Shown piece by piece: positions 31,743 through 42,591 of a stretch of DNA of 64,000 nt. The notes beneath the pieces were generated by a model. That model saw only the letters and a program-made list of their open reading frames with translations, was not told where the DNA came from and did no database searches. The first letter of the stretch is position 1, and each line of letters begins with the position of its first letter. Both the position numbers and the translations under genes were made by a program. This DNA comes from CAVSWN01 sp963770995 (GTDB lineage Bacteria; Acidobacteriota; Vicinamibacteria; Vicinamibacterales; CAVVIG01), in contig CAVYRS010000001.1 in NCBI GenBank assembly GCA_963770995.1, positions 4,774,001-4,838,000 on the forward strand, in the 5' to 3' direction.

Positions 31743-33965
31743 TTATTTCACTAACGTTGTCCAGTTCAACACCGTCGTGAATCTGTTGCGGCTCGGTAGG
31801 CGTCGTCGCGACCACCGCGACGAACCGCTGGCCGTCGCCCGAGACGGTAAACCCGCGGGGCACCGGCTGCAAGTTCGGAATCTTGAACAGTGGTCGTGGA
31901 GCACTCCACTCGAACGCCGACCGCGCTGGTCTGAACATCGACCGCCATCACCGTGTCTTCCGACAGGAAGAAGAGCTCACGCCCATCGCCTCGCCAGGCC
32001 GGTTCCCTTCCGCCGTTCGTGCTGATCTGCCGGCGCCCGGTGTTATCGGGAAAACTCTTGACGATCACTTCGAACCTCCCGGATTCCGAGGACGAATACA
32101 CGATCAGCCGACCGTCTGGAGAAATGTCAGCCGTGTTGCTGAAAACCAGGTTCCGAGTCCACGACGATAGGACGGCGCTCTCCAATCAGCGGGAGGACGT
32201 ACAGATCCGAATTCGTCCCCTCTCCGCCCGTGTCGTACACCACAAAGCGTCCGTCGCGCGACCACGCGTTGACGGACTTGCTGGTCGTCGACTCGTATAC
32301 GAGCTCGTCGGCACCCTCACCTGACGGACGTCGCTTGTAGATGTCGCGCACACCGCGTCGATTGGAGCTGAACATCAGCCACTGCCCATCCGGCGACCAT
32401 CGTGGGGCGAGATCGTCCGCCGGCATCGAGCGTCAGCCGCAAACGATTGCCACGCGCGAGATCGAACACCCAGATGTCCCTGGTCGGGCCCGTCCGCATC
32501 GCGGCGCGCCACGGCCAGGCGCATGCCATCCGGTGAAAGACTCGGCGCCGTGTATTCAGCCGGCTCACCCACGGTACCGACCGTCTTTCCCGCACGGTCG
32601 AAGATCCTGAGCTCGGACCGGTTGGTCAGTCTCCGCGCCTTCAGGTAGACGAGCATGGCAGGCGATGTCGAAAATCTGCCATCGACGGACCTCGCCCGGG
32701 TAGGGTGAGGCCCTCTGCCAGCACCGTCGCATCGCCGGTCAAGCGACCCGCCGCGACATCGAGCCGCTGCGCCAGGAGTGTTCCGTCGCGCACGAACACC
32801 ACGAGACCCGACGGCGCTGGCCACGACGTGAGACTGCACGGTGCCGAGCGGCACGGCGTCGCGTTCCGTCGACCGATGCGAGCGTGGCGACGAGCTGGTC
32901 CTTCCGATTCGCCAGGTAGACAAAATGACGACCGTCGGGCAGCGACGTGGGCCGGACATGCCGGAGCTCGCCCCTCGAGCGATCGAGCTTGGTGATCGTG
33001 CTCGGACCGTGCCGTGTTCGACGCTGACCTCGGAGACTGCCCCGGTCGGTCCAGGCGCGAACAGAATGACATCCGCCCTGATCCATGTTCCGGTCGCGTC
33101 CTGCACCGCGTCGCAGACGACGCGCGCCGAGCCGCCCGCGAGCTGGATCGTTTTCAGCTTGCCCTCGGCGAAGAAGCCGATCGACTTGCCATCCGGCGAC
33201 CAGAATGGCGCGCTGCCATCTTCGGTGGCCGGCGAGCATCCGCGCGGCGCCGGTGTCCAGCGGCCGGTGCCAGATGGCACGGCGTCCGTCGCGGGGGTTC
33301 CAGGCGGAGAAGACGATGTGGCGACTGTCGGGGGAGATCGCCGGCGATTCATTCAGGATGATCCATTCGTCTGGGAAGATCGATGACGAAGCTCGCCAGC
33401 AGCGGCGACCGGGCCGGCGTCGCGTCGAAACTGAAGCACGCCGGCAACGCACACCAGGAACAGACCGGTCGCGGCCACTCCCATCCAGGCGAGCCACGCG
33501 CGGCGCGGCCGCCACGCCATCGCGGGCTCGCGGACCATGGAGCGGCGCGGCGTGTTGCGCGGCGTCGTCTGCCGGAAGCGGCTCCGTCGGCGCGACCTCG
33601 TCGCCGACCACCGGGCCGTCGGCCTCGACCGGCACGAGCAGTCGATAGCCGCGGCGCGGAATCGTCTCGACGAATCGCGGCGTGTTCGCTGAATCGTTCA
33701 GCGCCTCACGCAATCGGCTGACCGCGGAGTTCAACCCATGGTCGAAGTCGACGAACGTCCCATCGGGCCAGAGCCTGAGCCGGAGCTCTTCGCGACTGAC
33801 CATCTCGCCGGGCCGTTCGAGCAAGGCGTTCAGGAGGGCCAGCGGCTGGTCCGCCAGGCGGTGCGTGCCGCTTTCGCTCCGCAGGTGTCCTGACTTGGGG
33901 TCGAACTCGAATGGTCCGAAGCGGAACGCCTTTGGCGCGGGAGCGGTTGCGGCATGGCGGGTCAT
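31743..33965 (-). CDS. Winged-helix (OmpR/CadC-type) regulator fused to a PD40 propeller, multiple frameshifts
   Basis: From ATG 33965 the first 110 residues form a Trans_reg_C winged helix (FRFGPFEFDPKSGHLRSESG, PGEMVSREELRLRLWPDGTFVDFDHGLNSAV, PRFVETIPRRGYRLLVPVE). A membrane helix is expected near 33480 (LAWMGVAATGLFLVCVAGVL in another frame). Propeller repeats follow in at least three frames (ISPDSRHIVFSAW, FWSPDGKSIGFFAEG, SLSPDGMRLAVARR, RWSPDGQWLMFSSN, ISPDGRLIVYSSS), ending FTVSGDGQRFVAVV and RFTTVLNWTTLVK with a TAA at 31743. About eight frame changes are needed, the densest damage in the window, so decay is as likely as sequencing error. The family is membrane-bound, CadC-like, with a periplasmic propeller sensor. 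Confidence 0.75.
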
Positions 33966-34101
33966 CGGGGCGACCCGTCCTCGATTATAGGCCTCGCGAC
34001 ATCGTGTGACGTGGCGGCGATCAATTGGTGTACGACATGTGAGGCCGCAGCGATTGAGGTAGCAGCCGCAGTTCTCCACTGTGGTCACCGGAAGGTGACC
34101 G

Positions 34102-34642
34102 ATGGTTCAAAAGCGACTGCTGCCGGGCTGGACTTGTCTCGTGCTCATGGGCATTCTGATCTGTCCAACCGAGCGAGGCCGCCGATGGTCAGGGGCGGAA
34201 ACGGGACCGATCGTCAGAGACATCCTCGCGGATCGTCGCCGGTACGCTCGTCGAACGGCGACATCGACACTCCGAACGTTGCGGGCTGCGCTCGAAGCGC
34301 TGCCGCGCCGGCCGGAGCGGATCGTCATGGTGGACGCCGAGCGCGATGCCGCCGGCGCACGAGAAGCAGTGGCGTGACCTGGACGCCTTCGTGCCTGTCG
34401 GAAGCCGCGTCATCTACCTGCGCCGGCAGAGCCCGACGCTGCTCGCCGCCGAGTACTCCGGAGGGCCTTACGTGCTGATGCTGGCCGCCGTCATCTGGCA
34501 CGAGATGGCGCATGCGGAAGGTCTCGACGAGCGGCACGCACAGGAGCGGGAAGAGGACCTGTGGAAACAGTTCGTGCAACGCGGCCTCGTGGACAGCGGT
34601 GTCGGGCTGACCTATCTGGACGAACTCAGGCGGCGCCGGTAG
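34102..34642 (+). CDS. Small zincin-like protein with HExxHxxGxxE motif, frameshifted
   Basis: The first frame gives a hydrophobic N-terminus (LPGWTCLVLMGILIC), an export signal or anchor, then RYARRTATSTLRTLRAALEALPRRPERIVMVDAE. A frame change near 34345 leads to EKQWRDLDAFVPVGSRVIYLRRQSPTLLAAEYSG and the zinc motif HEMAHAEGLDE, followed by YLDELRRRR. The motif matches the three-ligand HExxHxxGxxE pattern of zincin metallopeptidases. The protein (about 180 residues) is close to small acidobacterial secreted zincins. Substrate unknown. The neighbours give no clue. Confidence 0.6.
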
Positions 34643-34727
34643 CGTGTTGCGTCACGGGCGGCGCCGTCGAGTGTGTTAGGCGAATCGATTTCGCGCAACC
34701 AGCTGTGGACGCGGTTCCAACTGGCGC

Positions 34728-34744
34728 CGGTCTGGTCCACCAAA
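34728..34744 (+). repeat. 17-bp copy of the tRNA-Ala 3' end
   Basis: CCGGTCTGGTCCACCAA is identical to 27252-27268, the 3' end of tRNA-Ala including CCA, and CCTTC follows in both places with one extra A here. The rest of the tRNA is absent. A 3'-tRNA duplicate is what integration by a tyrosine recombinase leaves as the distal attachment site. No integrase is present in between. Confidence 0.55.
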
Positions 34745-34915
34745 CCTTCATTCCCATCCCCACCGCCAACGTTCCGTGAGAACCACCAAAGCATGCCTGT
34801 CGCAGCAACTTTTCTATAGCCTTCGACGAGGATTCCGGTCTCAGTCGTGCGAAGTGTTCTGGCGACTGAGCTTGTCGAGGGTGTGCATTAGAATCGCCGC
34901 GTAGCCCCGGAACCG

Positions 34916-35134
34916 ATGGTCGCAGATCCCCGCGACGCCTCGCCGGAACGCATCTCCACGCTCCTGGCCGATTGGGCCAACGGCGATCCCGCCGCACGGG
35001 AGCGGCTCGTGCCGATTGTGTACGAGGAGCTGCGCCGACTCGCACATCATTGCATGCGCGGCGAGCGCTCCGACCCCAAGCGGCGTACTTCGCTGAACCC
35101 TTTCATGATGTGTCCGCGATTTTTGATATCTTGA
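34916..35134 (+). pseudogene. N-terminal relic of an ECF-type sigma factor
   Basis: ATG 34916 opens RISTLLADWANGDPAARERLVPIVYEELRRLAHHCMRGERS, the region 2 start of the acidobacterial ECF sigma factors that usually precede kinase genes. Similarity stops abruptly there and the frame ends 20 residues later. Regions 2.4 and 4 are missing, so it cannot bind promoters. The 273 bp before it (34643-34915) hold only the tRNA fragment. Confidence 0.65.
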
Positions 35135-35141
35135 GGGCGCT

Positions 35142-35591
35142 ATGACCTGGATCCTTGCCGCCTTGATCACGGCCACGCTCACGCAACAGCCCGCCGTAGC
35201 AGTGCCGGTAGAGATGTCGCCAGCGGAGCAGTCGTTCCAGCAAACGATGACCGACGTCGTCCTGGAGGGATTCTTTACCGTCGGTGACGGCACCGAGTTA
35301 CACCCCGATCGCTACGAGATCACCAGCGTGACCAAGGTCAAGGACGGCGTCTGGAGATTCGCTGCGCGCGTGCAATACAACAAGAGGGACTTTCCGGTCA
35401 CACTCGATGTGCCGGTGTTCTTCGCAGGTGATACGCCGGTGATCTCGCTGACCCGCCAATCGGTCAAGGGCACGCCAGGACTCTTCGATACGCGCCTGGT
35501 GATCTACAAGGGCGGTTATGCGGGCACGTGGGGCGGTGGCGCCACAGGCGGCAAGATGTTCGGCAACATCGTCAAGAACGCGCCGAAGTAG
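35142..35591 (+). CDS. Small secreted protein of unknown function
   Basis: The 149-residue protein has a short signal peptide (TWILAALITATLTQQPAVA) and then a compact domain: SFQQTMTDVVLEGFFTVGDG, YEITSVTKVKDGVWRFAARVQYNKRDFPVTLDVPVFFAGDTPVI, and a glycine-rich end (YKGGYAGTWGGGATGGKMFG). The same layout occurs in small exported proteins of acidobacteria and planctomycetes without a known role. No catalytic motif is visible. It follows the sigma-factor relic and converges on the AraC gene. Confidence 0.75.
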   Translation: MTWILAALITATLTQQPAVAVPVEMSPAEQSFQQTMTDVVLEGFFTVGDGTELHPDRYEITSVTKVKDGVWRFAARVQYNKRDFPVTLDVPVFFAGDTPVISLTRQSVKGTPGLFDTRLVIYKGGYAGTWGGGATGGKMFGNIVKNAPK

Positions 35592-35655
35592 AGTCGGGGT
35601 CAAAGAACTGTCGTTCTCGGACCGCCGCGCGGGCCGTCCCATGACGAGCTCGCTT

Positions 35656-36667
35656 CTACTCTTTTGGGGGGCTCGCTTGCAACCTCGGCGATCCGGGTGA
35701 GCTCGCAGGATTCCTGCTTTGGCGTCGATACCGGGCTGGCGGCACTCCGAATGCGCGCTTGAAGGCTCGATTGAACGCCGCTTCAGACTCGTAGCCCACG
35801 GCGGCCGCGATATCCGCGACCCCCTTCGGCGACGACGTCAACGCCTGGGCAGCCAGACGCAATCGCCATCCGGTCAAGTACGCCATCGGCGGATCCGACA
35901 GGTAGCGCGTGAAACGCGCCACCAGCGCAGAGCGGGATACGCCGACTTCCGCGGCGAGCTCGGCGATGGTCCATGGGTGATGCGCGCGCCGGTGAAGCAG
36001 CGCGAGGCTCTTGCCCACGACCGGGTCTCGTGCACCCGCGAGCCACCCCGTCGTCTGATCGGGGAGGCCTGTGACGTATCGCCTGAGCGTATCCACGAAC
36101 AGCGCTTCAGACAGCTTCGCCAACATCGCGTCGCTGCCCGCACGGTCCGAGGCGGCCTCCTCCACCAGATGCAGGATCGATTGCTCCAGCCAGTGGCCGG
36201 AGCGATCGGTCCTGACGTTCACCTTCAGCATCGGCGGCAGGCTCTCGAGAATCGGCCCGCAGAGGAGCGGGTCAAAGGTCAAGTACCCACACACGAACCG
36301 GGTCGTCGCCCCGCCACCACCGGCCTGCATCGGCGAAATGTCCCGTGTCGCGATCTTCAGGAGTACCGCAGCGCTCTCGACCTGGTTCGCTCCAGAGCCG
36401 CCGCTCAAGTGGTGCGGATCCCCGTGCGGAAACACCACGATGTCGCCTGGCGACAGCTCGACATCCGGCCCGCCTTCCAACCGTGCCCGCGCCGAGCCGT
36501 CCACGACGAAGTGATAGATCACGAGGTGCTGCGCGCCGGGCGCCAGGGTCGACGCCAAGCGTGCGGGAGTGGGGCGTCGAGAGTCGCCACGGCGCCGAGA
36601 ACTCCGCGCTGAAGAACATCGCGCCCTTCAATCGGACACCGCTCAGGACCTCTGAAAACGCGTCCAT
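35656..36667 (-). CDS. AraC-family regulator with cupin sensor domain, frameshifted near the start
   Basis: The true start is ATG 36667 (MDAFSEVLSGVRLKGAMFFSAEFSAPW), a standard opening of cupin-AraC regulators. A one-base shift near 36556 leads into LAPGAQHLVIYHFVVDGSARARL and the cupin segment ELSPGDIVVFPHGDPHHLSGG. The C-terminal HTH is PWTIAELAAEVGVSRSALVARFTRYL and VADIAAAVGYESEAAFNRAFKRAFGVPPARYRR. It is divergent from the TolC-HlyD-RND efflux operon with 147 bp between starts, so it most likely controls that operon. Confidence 0.9.
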
Positions 36668-36814
36668 CGTCCCTCCGGACGCCCGGCAAAGTTTCGTGGC
36701 GCCTCCGCAAAGCATTCTAGCCTCGCCGGACTGGCGGTCAAGAACTTCAACCGCGCGGGCATGGCCAGCCAGTGAGCGGTCCCGCAGAATCGCTCCTGTT
36801 GTTTCGAGGTTTCC

Positions 36815-38156
36815 GTGACCAAGACTTCCTTCGCACCAGGGCACCTCGTCGTTCCACTCCTCTTTGCCACCCTGTTTGTGGCCCTGCCGGCGTCTGCGCA
36901 GTCGCCGCTTTCGCTTTCGGAGGCGATTGCGCGCGCCAAGGCCCGCAACCCCGACGCCGGATCGGCGGCGGCAGCCGAGCGGGAAGCGGCCGAACGCGTC
37001 ACACAGGTTCGCGGCGGCTACTTCCCGAAGGTGGACGTCGCGGAGTCCTGGCAGCGCGGCAACCACCCGGTGTTCGTGTTCAGTTCGCTTCTTGCGCAGC
37101 GGCAGTTCACCGCGGCCGACTTCGCCCTCGATGCGCTCAATCACCCCGCTGCCACGGACAACTTCCGCGCGGCGTTCTCCGTCGAGCAGTCGCTGTTCGA
37201 TCGCACCACCTCGGCGAATGTCCGAGCCGCGTCGATCGGGCGGGACATGGCGGCCACCGGCAGGCAACTCGTCGACCAGGACCTGACGTCGGCGGTGACT
37301 GACGCGTTTGGCCGCGTGCTCATCGCTGCCGCGACGGTTCGTTCGGCAGCGGCCACGGTCGAGACCGCCCGGGCAGACCGCGAGCTGGCCGGCAACCGCC
37401 GCGACGCCGGTCGGGTGACCGACGCGGATGTCCTGCAGCTGGACGTCTACCTGGCACGCACGCTCGAACAGCAGGTGCAGGCGACGTCGGACGAACGCAT
37501 CGCGCGCGCCCGGCTGAATCAGTTGATGGGCGAGCCCTTGACGCACGATGTTCTCGCTCGATCCCACGCCACCGGCGATCGCCATCGACATCACCAATCC
37601 CGCAGGCCTTGAAGAGGAAGCAGTGAAGAACCGGCCCGAAGTCGCACTCGCCATGCAGCAGGAACAGCTGGCGGCCGCCACGGTGGACGCGGCGCAGGCG
37701 GCGTTTCTGCCGCAAGTGGCCGCGCAGGGCGGGTGGGAACTGAACGGCGGCGCCTGGAATTCGCGGTCGTCGAGCTGGGTGGCTGGCGCGGTCGCCCGGA
37801 TCAACCTGTTCCATGGTCTTGCCGACAAGGCACGGCTCGCTGAAGCGCGCGAGCAGGCGACGCGTCGAGCGATCGAAAAGGGCAAAGCCGAGACCATGGC
37901 GCGGCTCGATGTGCAGATCGCGATCGCCCGGCTCGAGGCCGCGCGGGCGAGCGAAGCGGTTGGACGGGCGGCCGCCGATCAGGCACGAGAGAGCCGCCGC
38001 ATTATCCGGGACCGCTATGAGAGCGGCCTCACGGATGCGGCCATGCTGCTGCGCGCGGCCGACGCCGTGCAGCAGGCCGATGCCCAGCAAATCGCTGCGC
38101 GTGTGAATGTGCTCACCGCAACAGCGACCCTGCAACGAGCGATAGGAAGGCCATGA
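36815..38156 (+). CDS. TolC-family outer-membrane efflux protein, frameshifted
   Basis: A signal peptide (VVPLLFATLFVALPASAQ) is followed by the OEP repeat LSLSEAIARAKARNPD and the coiled helices RADRELAGNRRDAGRVTDADVLQLDVYLARTLEQQ. A frame change near 37550 leads into the second repeat (EEEAVKNRPEVALAMQQEQLAAATVDAAQAAFLPQVAAQGGWE; YESGLTDAAMLLRAADAVQQADAQ). The total of about 446 residues is normal for the family. It is the outer-membrane channel of the tripartite pump encoded by this operon. Its stop overlaps the start of the adaptor gene by 4 bp. Confidence 0.92.
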
Positions 38157-39320
38157 AACAGATCACCGCGAGTCATCACGTCATCGTCGCGGCCGCTACG
38201 GCAGCACTCTTGATCGAGCGCGGCGCTGGCCGGATGCTCGGCTCCCCGGGCCGCCGCCGCTCCGGCCGACGCGGCAGAGCCCATCGCCGTCACCATCGCC
38301 CAGGTTGCGATGACCGACGTGGCCAGTGCGATCGACTCGGGCGGCGTGGTGCAGGCTCGCACCACGGCCACGATCACGGCGCGCATCCTGGCGCCGGTGC
38401 GCGAGGTCCGCGTGTCGCCAGGCGATCGGGTCCGCGCAGGCCAGACGCTCATCGTGCTCGACGGCGACGATCTCGCCGCCGGCGCCCGTGCCGCGCGCTC
38501 AGCGGCCCTTGCCGCCGAACAGGGGTCGAAGGCGGCCGCCGCCGAGCTCCAGGCCGCGGAAGCTGGCCTGGCCCTCGCACGCGCGTCCCACGATCGCATC
38601 GCCGGCCTGCAGGCCAGGCGGTCCGCCACCGCGCAGGAACTCGATGACGCCACTGCGACGCTGCGGAGCGCCGAAGCGCGCGTCGCCGGTGCGTCCGCGC
38701 GGGCATTGCAGGCCGCGTCGGCGGTCGAGAGCGCCCGGGCCGCCAGCGACCAGGCGAGCACCACCGAATCCTTCACCACGATTGCCGCGCCCTTCGACGG
38801 CATGGTCACCGAGAAGATGGTCGAGCCCGGAAACATGGCGTCACCAGGCATGCCGCTTCTCCGCCTGGAAGACACTCGCGGATTCCGCCTCGAGGTCCGC
38901 GTGGACGAATCACGCATCGGCCAGATTCGAAACGGCGACAGCGTCCCGGTCTTCCTCGGGACCGGGACCACCTCGATCAAGGGCACGGTGGTTGAGGTCA
39001 GCCGGGCGGTGGATGCAGATGCGCGCGCGTTTCTCGTCAAGATCGCGTTGCCCGATGCACCTGGCCTTCGATCCGGCGAATTCGGCAAGGCGCGATTTGG
39101 CGGGACGCCGCGACGCGCGTTGACCATTCCATCGTCGGCGATCGTGCGCCGCGGACAGCTCACCTCGGTATTCGTGGTCGACAAGGGCGTGGCGCGCGTG
39201 CGTCTCGTCAACCTCAGCGAGTCCGAAGTACTGGCAGGCCTGACGGAATCGGAGGTGGTGATTCTTTCGCCGCCGGCCGGCGTCACCGACGGACGCCGCG
39301 TCAGCGTGGGAGGCCGGTAG
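38153..39320 (+). CDS. HlyD/AcrA-type periplasmic adaptor lipoprotein, frameshifted
   Basis: The start MKQITASHHVIVAAATAALLI shifts frame near 38215 and continues AALAGCSAPRAAA, a lipobox that would acylate the cysteine. The mature part has the lipoyl half-motifs (ILAPVREVRVSPGDRVRAGQTLIVLDGDDL and TIAAPFDGMVTEKMVEPGNMASPGMPLL) flanking an alanine-rich helical hairpin of about 130 residues. The beta-barrel and membrane-proximal domains follow (RIGQIRNGDSVPVFLG, IPSSAIVRRGQLTSVFVVD). It joins the RND pump to TolC. It sits between them in the operon, and the RND gene starts 1 bp after its stop. Confidence 0.92.
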
Positions 39321-42300
39321 ATGGCTAAGACCTACGGCGCCGCCGGCCGGATGGCCGCGGCGTTCATCCACTCCAAGCTGACGCCGCTCTTCATCCTGGC
39401 CTCGATGGCGCTTGGCGCCCTGGCGGTGGTGGCGCTGCCGCGCGAAGAGGAACCGCAGATCATCGTGCCGATGGTTGACGTGTTCGTCGAGATGCCGGGG
39501 GCGACACCGGCGGATGTCGAACAGCGGGTCACGCGTCCGCTGGAGCAGCTGCTCTGGGAAGTGCCCGGCGTGGAATACGTCTACTCGACCTCGAGTCCCG
39601 GACAGTCGATGGTCGTCGTCCGCTTCAAGGTGAACGAGCCGCAGGAAGCCGCGCTCGTTCGCCTCAATCAGAAACTGGCCGCGAATGCCGATCGCATCCC
39701 ACCAGGCGTCATCGGGCCCATCGTCAAGCCGCGCTCGATCGACGATGTGCCGATCCTTGCCGTCACGGTGTGGTCGGCGCGCTACGCGGACGATCAGCTG
39801 CGATCGCTCGCCGTCCAACTGCGAGAGGCCATCGCTGAAGTCAACGACGTGTCGGAGGTGACCATCATCGGCGGGCGCCCAAGGCAGGTTCGCGTGGACA
39901 TCGACCCCGCGAGGCTGTCGGCCTACGATCTCGATCCGCTCTCGGTTCAGCAGGCGATCGCCCGCACCAACGTGCGTGGCACCGCGTCGGGCCCCGTCGC
40001 GGGCGGTCGTGGTGACCGGCCTCGAGGCGGGGAGCCGTCTGCGCACAGCCGATGAACTGCGCAACACCGTCGTGACCTCCGCCAGCGGGCGTCCCGTGTT
40101 CGTGCGCGACGTGGCGGAAGTGGTTGACGGCGACGCCGAGCCGACGTCGTATGTCACCTTCCAGTCGAAGACGTCCGGCGCGCAACCGGCCGTCACCATC
40201 GCCGTCGCAAAGCGGAAGGGCACCAACGCCACCGACGTCGCCCACCGCGTCGCCGCGAAGCTCGACACGCTCAAGGGATCGCTCGTGCCGTCGGACGTGC
40301 ATCTCACCATCACCCGTGACTATGGTGAGACCGCCGCCGACAAGAGCAACGAACTGCTGTGGCACATGCTGCTCGCCGTCCTCTCGGTCTCGGCGCTGAT
40401 CTGGCTGGTCCTCGGCCGGCGCGAGGCGGCCGTCGTGCTGATCGCGATTCCGGTCACGCTCGCGCTCACGCTCTTCATGTTCTATCTCTATGGCTACACC
40501 CTGAACCGCATCACGCTCTTCGCGCTGATCTTCTCCGTCGGCATCCTGGTGGACGATGCGATCGTCGTGGTGGAGAACATCGTCCGCCAGGCGCGCCTGA
40601 GGAGTGGAGAGTGCGGCGAGGAGCGGGGCGGGCTGGCCGCGATCGCGATTCGCGCCGTCGACGAAGTGGGCAACCCCACGATCCTCGCGACGCTCGCGGT
40701 GGTGGCGGCGATCCTGCCGATGGCGTTCGTCCGCGGATTGTCGGGGCCCTACCTGCGGCCGATTCCGGTGGGCGCGTCGGCGGCGATGGTCTTCTCGCTG
40801 GTGGTCGCCTTCGTCGTGACGCCGTGGGCCGCGGTCCGGCTGCTCAAGCCCGCCGCGCATCACGATCACGGCGAGGAAGATCTCCTGACGCGGCTCTATC
40901 GCCGCGTGATGGGACCGCTCATCGCCAGCGGCAGGAGGCGCGCGATCTTCCTGGCGGGCGTGGCGGCCTTGCTGCTGGCGGCCGCCGCGCTGGTCCCGCT
41001 CGAACTGGTGACGATGAAGATGATGCCGTTCGACAACAAGAGCGAGTTCCAGGTCATGATCGACATGCCCGAGGGCACGGCGCTCGAGACGACGGCGCGC
41101 GTCGCGTCGGCACTGGCGTCGGCCACCCTGGACGATGAGACGGTCGTCAACGTCCAGCAGTACGTGGGCGTGTCGGCGCCCTACAACTTCAACGGCCTCG
41201 TGCGGCACTACTTTCTGAGGCGCGCTCCGCACCTCGCCGATCTGCAGGTGAACCTCGTGCCGAAGGGCGAACGCTCGGCGCAGAGCCACGAGGTGGCCGG
41301 ACGCGTGCGCGAGCGGCTGATGCCGATCGCGAAACAATTCGGCGCGACCATCCAGGTGGCGGAAGTGCCACCGGGCCCGCCCGTGCTGCAAACCCTCGTC
41401 GCGGAAGTCTATGGGCCGGATCCGGCGCGGCGGATGGCGGTGGCCGCGCAGATCAAGTCGATCTTCGAGCAGACCCCCGGCGTGGTCGATACCGACTGGT
41501 ACGTCGAAGCCCCGCAGGCGAAGATCACGCTCGCCGTCGATGGCGAAAAGGCCGCGGCGGCGGGCCTCTCGCCGGCGGCGGTGGCGGCGGTCGTACGGAT
41601 GGCCGGCTCGGGAGAATCCGCGGGCCTGCTGCACGACGAACGGGCGCGCGAGGACGTGCCGATCGTGATCCGCCTCCCCCGCGACGATCGCAGTCTCGAG
41701 GCCGTCCAGTCGATCCGGCTTCGCGGCACCAGGCCGGTGGCCGTGGGCGAGCTCACGAGCGCCGTGACCACGCAGGAAGGGGCAAGCCTGTATCACAAGA
41801 ATCTGCAGGCGGTGACCTACGTCACCGGCGACCTGGCAGGAAAGAACGGGAGCCCGGTCTACGCCATCCTCCAGATGAACGAGCCGATCGGGCGGCTGTC
41901 GCTGCCCGAGGGTTATGGGCTCGAGGTCTTCAACGCGGTCCAGCCGTTCGACACCTCGCGCTACGCGATGAAGTGGGACGGCGAGTGGCACCTGACGATC
42001 GAGGTGTTCCGCGACCTCGGCCTCGCGTTCGCGGCCGTGCTCGTGCTCATCTACGTGCTGGTGGTCGGCTGGTTCCAGTCGTTCAAGACGCCGCTGCTGA
42101 TCATGGCCGCCATTCCGTTCTCGCTGGTTGGCGTCCTGCCGGCGCACGCGGCGATGGGCGCGTTCTTCACCGCCACGTCGATGATCGGCTTCATCGCCGG
42201 TGCGGGCATCGTGGTGCGCAATTCGATCATCCTGGTGGACTTCATCGAGCTGCGGTTGCTCGAGGGTCTTCCCCTCGAGCAGGCCGTCGTCGACGCCGGC

Positions 42301-42528
42301 GCGGTGCGGTTCCGCCCCATGGCCCTCACCGCCGCCGCCATGATCGTCGGCGCCGGGGTCATCCTGTTCGACCCGATTTTCCAGGGCCTGGCGATCTCGC
42401 TGATGGCCGGCGAGGTGGCGTCGCTCCTGCTGTCGCGCATGGCCGTGCCCGTCCTCTACTACATGGCGAAGCGCCACGAGCGTACCGAACCGGTGCCCAC
42501 TGCAGCGCCGATGGAGGCCGTGGCATGA
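39321..42528 (+). CDS. RND-family efflux pump permease, frameshifted
   Basis: The first helix is LTPLFILASMALGALAVVALPREEEPQI, then the porter domain (MPGATPADVEQRVTRPLEQLLWEVPGVEYVYS). One frame change near 40005 separates GPVAGG from VVVTGLEAGSRLRTADELRNTVV. TM4 carries the proton-relay aspartates (FALIFSVGILVDDAIVVVENIVRQAR). A second porter region, helices and the closing LLLSRMAVPVLYYMAKR complete about 1,070 residues. PREEEPQI and the overall type place it with the short AcrB-like/unclassified RND pumps. The substrate cannot be told; the AraC cupin regulator suggests a small organic inducer. Confidence 0.93.
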
Positions 42529-42555
42529 CCGGCGGAGCTCGCGCGTTGAGGCCGG

Positions 42556-42586
42556 TTGCTTACCCCCAAGCAAAAAACGTCATAAT
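42556..42586 (+). promoter_or_regulatory. Promoter-like boxes before the PQQ-propeller gene
   Basis: TTGCTT (42556-42561) and CATAAT (42581-42586) are 19 bp apart. The GTG start at 42592 lies 6 bp past the -10 box, so the mRNA would be leaderless. The spacing is slightly long and the call is tentative. Confidence 0.4.
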
Positions 42587-42591
42587 GCAGC

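Noticed and set aside
34690..34744. A second complete tRNA gene
   Set aside because: Only the 17-base 3' end matches; no D-arm, anticodon arm or T-loop can be folded.
39865..42573. 902-codon open frame on the minus strand
   Set aside because: It lies entirely opposite the RND permease, is rich in R, H and D as expected of an antisense reading of GC-rich coding DNA, and has no domain.
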